Below are positions 1-5,100 of a stretch of 5,606 nt of DNA, one piece after another. A program made the position numbers and the translations under genes. The DNA is from a bacterium (GTDB lineage: Bacteria; Bacteroidota; Bacteroidia; Bacteroidales; Bacteroidaceae), in assembly GCA_004562975.1 (NCBI GenBank), contig SFQP01000097.1, positions 1 through 5,606 of the forward strand, in the 5' to 3' direction. The notes below the pieces were generated by a model that saw nothing but the letters and a program-made list of their open reading frames with translations, made no database searches and was not told the DNA's origin. How positions within the stretch are numbered: position 1 is the stretch's first letter; every line of letters starts with the position of its first letter.

Positions 1-1
1 G

Positions 2-646
2 GTGACTCTCGGCCGATGCGCCTATACGTACATGGCCCAGACCGAAGGGGAAAAGGAAACGATTGAGTTTCCCCAAGGCATCCGCACCATCGCTCCCGGC
101 TTCCTTGCGAACGGTACGCTTCCTGCCAAGTGCGTAGCACTGCCCCTCAACATACCCGAAGGCGTAACCATTATCGGCAAAAATGCCTTCGAAAAATCCA
201 CTGCCACCATCACGTCTGAAGCCTCTCTTCTGCTCCCCTCTTCCCTGCAAGAAATTCAGGAACGGGCCTTGGCCGGATTCAACCTGCGCATCAAAACGCT
301 GCATCTGCCCGCAGCATTGAAGCGGTTGGATAACAACGCACTGAACTGGAACTGGGGGAAAACCGCCACCGACAGCCTCCATTGTTACCTGCCTGCCGCC
401 AATGTGCCCGAAGTAACCCAAACCTCGTTCGGCAGCCTCCTGTCCAGACAGACCGCCCTCATGAAGCTCCACGTGCCCTTAGGCACCCGCGAAGCTTACG
501 AGGCCTCTGTATGGGCAGAAATATTCAAAGGCGGAATAGAACCATCTACGATGCCTCCGGTGCCCTCCTCATCCAAGCCCCGAAGGGCGGACACATCGCC
601 CTGCCCCACGGCATCTACCTCGTCCGCCAAGCAGGCCGCACAGTGA
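2..646 (+). CDS. BspA-like leucine-rich-repeat surface protein, 3' part, frameshifted near its end
   Basis: The frame is open from the left window edge, so the gene very probably begins upstream; the GTG at 2 is only the first possible codon. The protein shows BspA-type (LRR_5) repeats: alternating IEFPQGIRTIAPGFL, LNIPEGVTIIGKNAF, LLLPSSLQEIQERAL and LHLPAALKRLDNNAL units, then the usual closing unit LHVPLGTREAYEASVW (about residues 156-171). Such proteins are exported and bind host or matrix components; here that role is inferred from the family only. After about residue 178 the frame turns into Ser/Pro/Thr-rich sequence unlike any domain and stops at 646. The expected C-terminal tail is instead readable in the next frame (see 541-660). 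One missing base near 538 would join the two. The gene is therefore either mutated or the sequence carries an indel error. Confidence 0.75.
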   Translation: MTLGRCAYTYMAQTEGEKETIEFPQGIRTIAPGFLANGTLPAKCVALPLNIPEGVTIIGKNAFEKSTATITSEASLLLPSSLQEIQERALAGFNLRIKTLHLPAALKRLDNNALNWNWGKTATDSLHCYLPAANVPEVTQTSFGSLLSRQTALMKLHVPLGTREAYEASVWAEIFKGGIEPSTMPPVPSSSKPRRADTSPCPTASTSSAKQAAQ

Positions 647-660
647 AAGTGGTTCGCTGA
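541..660 (+). pseudogene. Displaced C-terminal sorting tail of the BspA-like protein
   Basis: In a different frame from the repeat protein, the sequence reads RTIYDASGALL, a short linker, then GIYLVRQAGRTVKVVR and a TGA at 658-660. This matches the short C-terminal tail common in secreted Bacteroidetes proteins (IYDxxG, then GIYxVRxxGKxxKVV), associated with type IX secretion. It has no start of its own and fits exactly as the end of the upstream gene, with the upstream reading WAEIFKGGI and this one continuing RTIYDASG. I infer one interrupted gene rather than two genes. If the shift is real, the product loses its surface-sorting tail. Confidence 0.65.
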
Positions 661-701
661 ACCTGATGTTCACAACAATCCCCTTGCCTCCGTGTAACCT
701 G

Positions 702-762
702 GGTTAAAAGGTTATGAGGTTATCCTCGCTGGTTATAAGGGATTAGGATATTAGGTTATAAG
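702..762. repeat. Cluster of GGTTA(T) direct repeats
   Basis: GGTTA occurs at 702, 710, 718, 731 and 754. The first three are exactly 8 bases apart, and the copies at 731 and 754 share the longer word GGTTATAAG. The block is AT-rich and degenerate, and it follows the end of the BspA-like gene. Function is unknown; it could be a slipped low-complexity tract or binding sites. Confidence 0.5.
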
Positions 763-855
763 TTAACACGCGGAAATGCGCTGAATATATCTGGGTATGC
801 ACGGAATTTCGTGAAAGGATTTGGGGACGAACCGTGAAATATTCGCAGGAGGACG

Positions 856-885
856 GCGTAAAATCGCGTAAAATCAGCGAAAATA
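856..885. repeat. Tandem 10-base repeat upstream of the rplS promoter
   Basis: GCGTAAAATC is present at 856-865 and again at 866-875, followed by a decayed third unit AGCGAAAATA at 876-885. It lies about 25 bases upstream of the -33 box. It might be a regulatory site or simply slippage; nothing in the sequence decides. Confidence 0.4.
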
Positions 886-907
886 CAGCACTTTTCCCTG
901 CGCTTCC

Positions 908-938
908 TTTGCAGGTAAATGGAAAAGGCATACTTTTG
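908..938 (+). promoter_or_regulatory. Bacteroidetes-type promoter for rplS
   Basis: TACTTTTG at 931-938 is a perfect match to the Bacteroidetes -7 box TAnnTTTG. TTTG at 908-911 supplies the -33 element, with 19 bases between the boxes, which is the preferred spacing for the primary sigma factor of this phylum. Transcription would start at about 944-948, giving rplS a 5' leader of roughly 85-90 bases. This is a sequence match only; the start site is inferred. Confidence 0.7.
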
Positions 939-950
939 CACCGCTTTTCC

Positions 951-993
951 CCCCAGCCGCTTTCAGGATGCAGAGTTCCCTGTTATGCTGGGG
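951..993 (+). promoter_or_regulatory. Hairpin in the rplS 5' leader, possible L19 autoregulatory element
   Basis: CCCCAGC at 951-957 pairs perfectly with GCTGGGG at 987-993. Inside it, CAGG at 964-967 can pair with CCTG at 979-982, giving a two-tier stem-loop just after the predicted transcription start. The structure ends about 40 bases before the rplS start codon. Ribosomal protein operons often carry leader RNAs bound by their own product, and I recall an rplS leader class described in Flavobacteria. Whether this hairpin belongs to that class is inference. Confidence 0.45.
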
Positions 994-1033
994 CGGGACG
1001 GACAACAATCATTTAATTACCCACAATCTACAA

Positions 1034-1399
1034 ATGGCAGATTTAATTAAAATTGCTGAGGAAGCTTTTGCCACCGGTAAGCAGCACCCCAAGTTCAAGG
1101 CGGGCGACACCATCACCGTGGCATACAAAATCGTCGAAGGCAACAAAGAGCGTATCCAGTTGTATCGCGGTGTTGTCATCAAAATCAATGGTCATCAAGA
1201 GAAGAAGCGTTTTACCGTACGCAAAATGTCCGGCTCCGTCGGCGTTGAGCGTATCTTCCCCCTCGAATCGCCCAACATCGAGAGCATCGAGGTGAACAAG
1301 ATAGGTAAAGTGCGCCGCGCCAAACTGTACTACCTCCGTGCCCTCACCGGCAAGAAGGCACGTATCAAGGAAAAGCGCACTACTATCAAGAACGACTGA
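1034..1399 (+). CDS. rplS: 50S ribosomal protein L19
   Basis: Ribosomal protein L19 (bL19) lies at the 30S-50S interface of the large subunit. The 121-residue product is normal for the family. It shows FKAGDTITV (21-29), [12 protein letters not shown] (40-51), the core [21 protein letters not shown] (60-80) and the family signature [11 protein letters not shown] (92-102), followed by a basic C-terminus. I chose ATG 1034 over the upstream ATG at 968: [10 protein letters not shown] matches L19 N-termini, the preceding bases are A-rich (CTACAA) as usual in Bacteroidetes, and 968 lies inside the leader hairpin. The gene has its own promoter (908-938) and terminator (1428-1466), so it is likely monocistronic. 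Confidence 0.97.
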   Translation: MADLIKIAEEAFATGKQHPKFKAGDTITVAYKIVEGNKERIQLYRGVVIKINGHQEKKRFTVRKMSGSVGVERIFPLESPNIESIEVNKIGKVRRAKLYYLRALTGKKARIKEKRTTIKND

Positions 1400-1427
1400 T
1401 TTACGGGTTTTCGACCAAATCCGCAAT

Positions 1428-1466
1428 AAAAAGAGGCAACCACTCCAGTGTGGTGGTCTCTTTTTT
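1428..1466 (+). terminator. Intrinsic terminator of rplS
   Basis: The arm 1428-1443 pairs with 1450-1465 across a 6-base loop (TCCAGT), with one mismatch (A1438-G1455) and one G-U pair. The stem ends in a run of six T (1461-1466). It starts 29 bases after the rplS stop. The A-run on the left arm means it could also act on the other strand. Confidence 0.9.
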
Positions 1467-1493
1467 GGTTTAACGACAATTCATTCCCCAACC

Positions 1494-2300
1494 ATGCCAA
1501 ACGGTTATCCTGAAAACAAGGGGCACAAGGGCATCGTCTTCCCCTCGCCCATCTTCGGCCCCATCCATAGCCGCCGCCTCGGCATTTCCCTCGGCATCAA
1601 CCTGATGCCTGCTGACGGCAAAATCTGCACCTTCGACTGCATCTACTGCGAGTGCGGCTTCAACGCCGACCATCGTCCTCACTTGCCCCGCCCCACGCGC
1701 CGGGAGGTGGCCGAATCCCTGGAAGAGCAGCTGTGCCGGATGCAGAACGAAGGCACGCGGCCCGACGTGCTCACCTTTGCAGGCAACGGTGAACCCACGG
1801 CGCACCCGGACTTTGCAGCCATCATTGACGACACGATCAGCCTGCGAGACCAGTTCTGCCCCGAGGCCAAGGTCAGCGTGCTGAGCAACGCAACGATGGC
1901 TCTGCGCCCCGAGGTTCACCGGGCTCTGAGCCGCGTGGACAACAATATCCTCAAACTTGATACTGTTTCGCCCGACTATATCCGCCTCGTGGACCGCCCC
2001 ACGGGACACTACGACGTGCAGGCCGTCATTGAGGCTCTCTGCGCCTTCAAGGGACAAGTCATTGTGCAAACCATGTTCATGAAGGGGCAACACAATGGGC
2101 AAAGCGTGGACAACACGACCGATGCCTACGTACTGCCCTGGCTTGAAACCTTACGACGCATTGCCCCCGAACGCGTCATGGTCTACACCATCGACCGCGC
2201 CACTCCGGCTACGGGGCTGCTCAAAGCCTCGCCCGGCGAACTCGATGCCATTGCGGAAAAAGTGCGGCAGGCAGGAATAGAAGTGGAAGTGGCGTACTGA
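1494..2300 (+). CDS. Radical SAM protein of unknown function (COG0731-like)
   Basis: The product (268 residues) carries the [4Fe-4S] radical-SAM motif as CTFDCIYC, with cysteines 45, 49 and 52, plus an extra cysteine at 54. The SAM-contacting motif FAGNGEPT follows at 95-102, and later strands LSNAT (130-134) and LKLDTV (153-158) fit a radical SAM barrel. The N-terminal FGPIHSRRLGISLGINLMP before the cluster is typical of the bacterial branch of COG0731, the family that contains the wybutosine enzyme TYW1. The bacterial members have no settled substrate, so I do not assign one. I chose ATG 1494 because the upstream in-frame region overlaps rplS and the terminator. Only 27 bases separate it from the terminator and no TAnnTTTG box is visible, so transcription may come from read-through or a weak promoter. 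Confidence 0.85.
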   Translation: MPNGYPENKGHKGIVFPSPIFGPIHSRRLGISLGINLMPADGKICTFDCIYCECGFNADHRPHLPRPTRREVAESLEEQLCRMQNEGTRPDVLTFAGNGEPTAHPDFAAIIDDTISLRDQFCPEAKVSVLSNATMALRPEVHRALSRVDNNILKLDTVSPDYIRLVDRPTGHYDVQAVIEALCAFKGQVIVQTMFMKGQHNGQSVDNTTDAYVLPWLETLRRIAPERVMVYTIDRATPATGLLKASPGELDAIAEKVRQAGIEVEVAY

Positions 2301-2302
2301 GG

Positions 2303-2492
2303 TAATTTACAATTTATAATGGGGCTACGCCGATGGTGGCGGCGGTGCCCGCATCGTACTGTATGTCGGTCGTAGACCTAATGTTAGTGCAAGGCGAGTG
2401 CAATAAGCTTGCTTAAATTGCCGAGCCGCAGCCGAACACATGTAATTATAAATTGTTCCATGGCCGTAGGCTTCATTATAAATAATAAATTA
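2303..2492. mobile_element. MITE/REP-like non-coding element with terminal inverted repeats
   Basis: The left end 2303-2336 and the reverse complement of the right end 2458-2492 match at 28 of 35 aligned positions, starting with the identical word TAATTTA on both sides. A second perfect 12-base inverted pair, ACAATTTATAAT (2309-2320) and ATTATAAATTGT (2445-2456), is nested inside. The ends are AT-rich and the centre is GC-rich with a hairpin (2393-2427). No gene is encoded. A TA at each outer edge could be a target duplication. The element fills the whole gap between the radical SAM stop (2300) and the tilS start (2504). Its mobility and family are inferred. Confidence 0.6.
2391..2433 (+). 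repeat. Palindromic repeat, copy 1
   Basis: The core folds: GGC 2393-2395 with GCC 2425-2427, GCAAT 2400-2404 with ATTGC 2417-2421, and AAGC 2405-2408 with GCTT 2411-2414. It shares the ordered blocks GCGAGnGCAAT, AGCTTGC and ATTGCCGAG with the inverted copy at 4565-4610. It lies in the centre of the 2303-2492 element. The look is that of Bacteroidetes REP-type intergenic repeats. Confidence 0.55.
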
Positions 2493-2503
2493 AAAAAACT
2501 CCC

Positions 2504-3778
2504 ATGCTCATAGCCCTTAGTGGCGGAGCCGACTCCGTGGCACTGCTCCTGCTAATGCTCGAGAAAGGCCGGGCGGAGGCGGCAGCCCATTGCAACTTCC
2601 AGCTACGCGGCGACGAGAGCGACCGCGACGAAGCCTTCGTGCGCCGGCTCTGCCAGGAGCACGGCGTACCCCTCCACGTGAAACATTTCGACACGCGCAC
2701 AGAAGCAGCCCGCACCGGCGAGAGCATTGAGATGGCCGCACGACGACTGCGCTACGCATGGTTCGCCGAACTTTGCCGCACCCACCATTACGAAGGTATT
2801 GCCGTGGCCCACCACCGCGATGATCAGGCCGAAACCCTCCTGCTCAACCTTGTGCGCGGCAGCGGGCTCCACGGCCTTACCGGAATGCAGCGACAAACAG
2901 CCACCGGCGTGGTGCGTCCCCTGCTGCAGTGGTCGAAAACGGATATTCTGGAATACCTCCGCGAGAAGAACCAGACCTACGTCACCGACAGCACCAACGC
3001 CGACACCCGTTACAAGCGCAACCTCATCCGCCACCAAGTCATCCCCTTGCTTCGGCAGCTCAATCCGCGCGTGGTGGAAACGCTGTGCGAAACCACCGAC
3101 CGGCTTGCCGAAGCCGAAACCATCTACCGCTTAGGAATGGAAACACTGCGCGACCGCCTGGTGATTTCCCGATGCGAAGAAGAAGGCTTCAGCATTCCGC
3201 TGGACGGCCTGATTCAAGCTCCCGCACCGCGTACCCTGCTCCACGAATGGCTGAGCCCCTACGGTTTCACGGCAGCCCAGCTTGACGAGGCGTTGCAAAT
3301 GCGCACCGGCGCACTGCTCCAAGCAGAAGGCTGGCTACTGACGCGCACTGCCAAGGCGCTGCAACTCACCCCTGTGCCCCAGGCAACCACCGCTTCCCTG
3401 CGGCTGCCCGAAAACGGCGGAACCGTCCTGATAGACGGAGGCCGCCGCCTGCACCTGCAACGCCTGCCGCGCCACGCGCTGGACGCTATCCCCCGCGACA
3501 GCCACATAGCCTGCCTTGATGCCGACAGCTTCAGCCTCCCCTTGGAATGGCGCGCCCCACTGCCCGGCGAACGGTTCCGTCCCTTCGGGATGCAAGGCAG
3601 CCAAACGGTCAACCAATACCTCACCAACCGCCACCGTTCCCGAACGGAGAAAATGGAAGCCCGAGTGGTGGCAGACACCAAAGGCATCCTGTGGCTTGTG
3701 GGTGAACGCATCGCCCACCGCGCAGCCGTCACCCCCACCACGCAACACATACTCCTCATAACACTCGAAAACCAATGA
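2504..3778 (+). CDS. tilS: tRNA(Ile)-lysidine synthetase
   Basis: TilS attaches lysine to C34 of the CAU-anticodon tRNA-Ile using ATP, so that it reads AUA codons; it is normally essential. The 424-residue protein has the PP-loop SGGADS (6-11), AHCNFQLRGDESDRDEAFVR (28-47), HHRDDQAET (103-111), GSGLHGLTGM (119-128) and DSTNADTRYKRNLIRH (162-177), then a linker and the C-terminal tRNA-binding domain with GERFRPFGM (355-363) and the end-domain GILWLVGERIAHR. The start is odd. Most TilS proteins have about 20 residues before the SGGxDS strand, but here ATG 2504 gives only five. In frame upstream are just I-K-K-T-P and then a stop at 2486-2488, inside the repeat element. Bases before the ATG are A-rich. 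The core and C-terminus are intact, so it is probably functional, though its N-terminal helix seems lost. Confidence 0.95.
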   Translation: MLIALSGGADSVALLLLMLEKGRAEAAAHCNFQLRGDESDRDEAFVRRLCQEHGVPLHVKHFDTRTEAARTGESIEMAARRLRYAWFAELCRTHHYEGIAVAHHRDDQAETLLLNLVRGSGLHGLTGMQRQTATGVVRPLLQWSKTDILEYLREKNQTYVTDSTNADTRYKRNLIRHQVIPLLRQLNPRVVETLCETTDRLAEAETIYRLGMETLRDRLVISRCEEEGFSIPLDGLIQAPAPRTLLHEWLSPYGFTAAQLDEALQMRTGALLQAEGWLLTRTAKALQLTPVPQATTASLRLPENGGTVLIDGGRRLHLQRLPRHALDAIPRDSHIACLDADSFSLPLEWRAPLPGERFRPFGMQGSQTVNQYLTNRHRSRTEKMEARVVADTKGILWLVGERIAHRAAVTPTTQHILLITLENQ

Positions 3779-4155
3779 AGAAACTCCTCCCCATCCTCCT
3801 GATCGCCACCCTCGTTTCCATCCTCACCGCCTCATGTGGCGAGGACCGCAGCGGCGAGCAACCCTTTCCCCCTACGGTGCAAACGCTGAGTGCCGTGGCC
3901 GAAGGACCACGCGCCACGCTCACCGGCCTGGTTACTGCCTCGCCCAACAGTTCGCTCAAAGCCCGTGGTTTCAAGTATGGCAATGACACGCTGCGCGCCG
4001 AGATCCGTGCTGCCGAACCCCTACCCTCCTTCACCGCCGAAACCGACTCGTTGGGAGCTGGCCGCTATTTCGCCGTGGCCTACGCCCAAAATGGCATGGG
4101 CACGTCTTATGGCGACACGCTGTATTTCACGGTGGACGACGTGGCTAATGAATAA
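3775..4155 (+). CDS. Small lipoprotein with a fibronectin III-like domain
   Basis: The 126-residue product starts with a lipoprotein signal: MKK, a hydrophobic stretch (residues 4-17), then TASC with the lipidated cysteine at 21. The mature part, about 105 residues, reads as one beta-sandwich: TLSAVAEGPRATLTGLV early, then GFKYGN, and late YFAVAYAQNGMGTSYGDTLYF. This pattern resembles fibronectin type III-like modules found in Bacteroidetes lipoproteins. It is expected in the cell envelope, and no function can be assigned. Its ATG overlaps the tilS stop by 4 bases (ATGA), so it is probably translated by coupling from the tilS message. The pairing of a lipoprotein with tilS has no evident functional logic. 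Confidence 0.85.
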   Translation: MKKLLPILLIATLVSILTASCGEDRSGEQPFPPTVQTLSAVAEGPRATLTGLVTASPNSSLKARGFKYGNDTLRAEIRAAEPLPSFTAETDSLGAGRYFAVAYAQNGMGTSYGDTLYFTVDDVANE

Positions 4156-4655
4156 TTTTTCTTATCTCCTTCAATCCGGAATGAGAAAGTGGAATATTTC
4201 TTTGACAGGTTTTTCTGGATGTCTTCCCACAATGGATCCTGCGAGACCGTTTGAATAATCTCCTCTCTACTATTGTTATAAAATGCCCTTACTGCCAATA
4301 TCTCATTACTATCAGGAAAAGCTTCTGCAATATTTTCAATTTGTGCTTTAAATGTATCGAAGGAAAGTTGCTCCTTGCCGCCCGCTTTGTCTGAGTAACC
4401 CAAAACATAGGCACTATTGTCGTAAAGGTAATTGGTTACAGCGGCACTTGAACGTCCAACATGTTTTTTAACAAGATATGTGCGTGCATGGTCTTTCCCT
4501 ATCCTGCAATCCTCAAAACGCAAGAAAAATATAACGACAATAGATATGCAAGACTTGGATAATTGCCTTCCACTCGGCAATCCCCGGGCAAGCTCGGATT
4601 GCTCTCGCTTAAACGGCAATTTCGCAGCGATAGATTTTGAGACTGCCAACAACAA
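4107..4655 (-). pseudogene. Degraded reading frame in an AT-rich island, unrecognised
   Basis: A minus-strand frame of 182 codons covers the island between the lipoprotein and the exonuclease. Its middle (about 4150-4510) has protein-like composition: GKDHARTYLVKKHVGRSS, NYLYDNSAYVLGYSDKAGG, and NSREEIIQTVSQDPLWEDI, with few signs of an antisense shadow. Its two ends are not credible. The C-terminal 15 residues are antisense to the lipoprotein gene. The only ATG (at 4653-4655) lies antisense to the exonuclease, and the first part crosses a palindromic repeat. I see no start codon in the plausible part, so it looks like an internal fragment of a foreign gene. I do not recognise the family. It could also be chance, helped by low GC. 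Confidence 0.4.
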
Positions 4656-5100
4656 GCGCTCTTCGGTTTGCTCGGTTGGCGTGGTGATAATGCGCGGTGG
4701 GGAGATAGTGGATAAGTTCTATTCCCTCATCAAGCCCGAACCGGAGTACTATAACTACTGGTGTAGTCAGGTACACGGCCTTTGTGCCGCTGATACGGAG
4801 AACGCTCCGGTTTTCCCCGAAGTGTGGAAGCGGATTGAGCCTCTCATCAAAGGCTTGCCCTTGGTGGCACACAACAAGTCGTTCGACGAGAGCTGCCTGA
4901 AAGCCGCATTCCGGGTGTATCAGATGGACTACCCCAACTACGAGTTCCATTGTACCTGCATCGCATCACGCAGGCGTTGGCCGGGAATGCCTAACAATCT
5001 TGACGTAGCAGCCGCCCGCTGCGGATATTACTTGAAGAACCATCACCATGCCTTGGCGGATGCTGAGGCGTGCGCGGCTATTGCGCTTCAACTCCTTTAA
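4546..5100 (+). CDS. DEDDh 3'-5' exonuclease (DNA polymerase III epsilon-like)
   Basis: The 184-residue product is a single exonuclease domain of the DnaQ superfamily, which cuts nucleotides from 3' ends with two metal ions. The catalytic set is visible: IDFET (Asp30, Glu32), [10 protein letters not shown] (Asp114) and HHALAD (His167, Asp172, spaced by four residues as in DEDDh enzymes). VHGL (76-79) is the usual segment after exo I. No polymerase or other domain is attached, so the role in repair or RNA trimming is open. The conserved part starts at NFAAIDFET (residue 25). The first 24 residues are encoded by sequence that includes a palindromic repeat (4565-4610) and match no family pattern. 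No ATG lies nearer to the domain in frame. ATG 4546 follows an A-rich run. The 3' end overlaps tdk by 23 bases on the other strand. Confidence 0.88.
   Translation: MQDLDNCLPLGNPRASSDCSRLNGNFAAIDFETANNKRSSVCSVGVVIMRGGEIVDKFYSLIKPEPEYYNYWCSQVHGLCAADTENAPVFPEVWKRIEPLIKGLPLVAHNKSFDESCLKAAFRVYQMDYPNYEFHCTCIASRRRWPGMPNNLDVAAARCGYYLKNHHHALADAEACAAIALQLL
4565..4610 (-). repeat. Palindromic repeat, copy 2 (inverted), inside the exonuclease frame
   Basis: Read on the minus strand, it contains GCGAGAGCAAT, then AGCTTGC, then ATTGCCGAG, in the same order and nearly the same spacing as copy 1 at 2391-2433. On the plus strand, GCAATCC 4577-4583 pairs with GGATTGC 4596-4602 to form a hairpin with a 12-base loop. 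The two copies differ in the loop and flanks, so they are related but diverged. This copy lies at the edge of the AT-rich island and encodes part of the N-terminal extension of the exonuclease. Confidence 0.5.

Larger units (their letters stand above)
661..1033. other. Non-coding stretch upstream of rplS
   Basis: About 370 bases with no credible gene. Its left part (702-762) holds five copies of GGTTA. The middle (856-885) holds a tandem 10-base repeat. The right part holds the rplS promoter and leader, listed separately. Small open frames here show no family resemblance, and the one at 834-1016 runs across the promoter and hairpin, so I treat them as chance. I see no tRNA and no terminator for the upstream gene. 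Confidence 0.6.

Noticed and set aside
520..545. Programmed -1 ribosomal frameshift in the BspA-like gene
   Set aside because: No X-XXY-YYZ slippery heptamer in frame and no clear downstream stem; a simple indel is more likely.
702..762. CRISPR-like repeat array
   Set aside because: The repeat unit is only 5-9 bases and the spacers are 3-18 bases with irregular spacing; no cas genes are present.
834..1016. Small plus-strand frame of 60 codons before rplS
   Set aside because: It crosses the predicted promoter and the leader hairpin and shows no recognisable protein features.
968..1033. Upstream ATG that would extend L19 by 22 residues
   Set aside because: The extra residues match nothing in L19 and the codon is inside the leader hairpin; ATG 1034 gives the normal N-terminus.
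1043..1426. Long minus-strand open frame across rplS
   Set aside because: It is the antisense of a highly conserved ribosomal protein gene, with no family resemblance or start context.
1470..2102. Minus-strand open frame of 210 codons over the radical SAM gene
   Set aside because: GC-rich antisense shadow; the plus-strand frame has all the catalytic motifs.
3259..3775. Overlapping minus-strand frames over the 3' half of tilS
   Set aside because: Arg/Ser/Ala-rich or Gly/Val-rich antisense translations typical of shadows in GC-rich genes.
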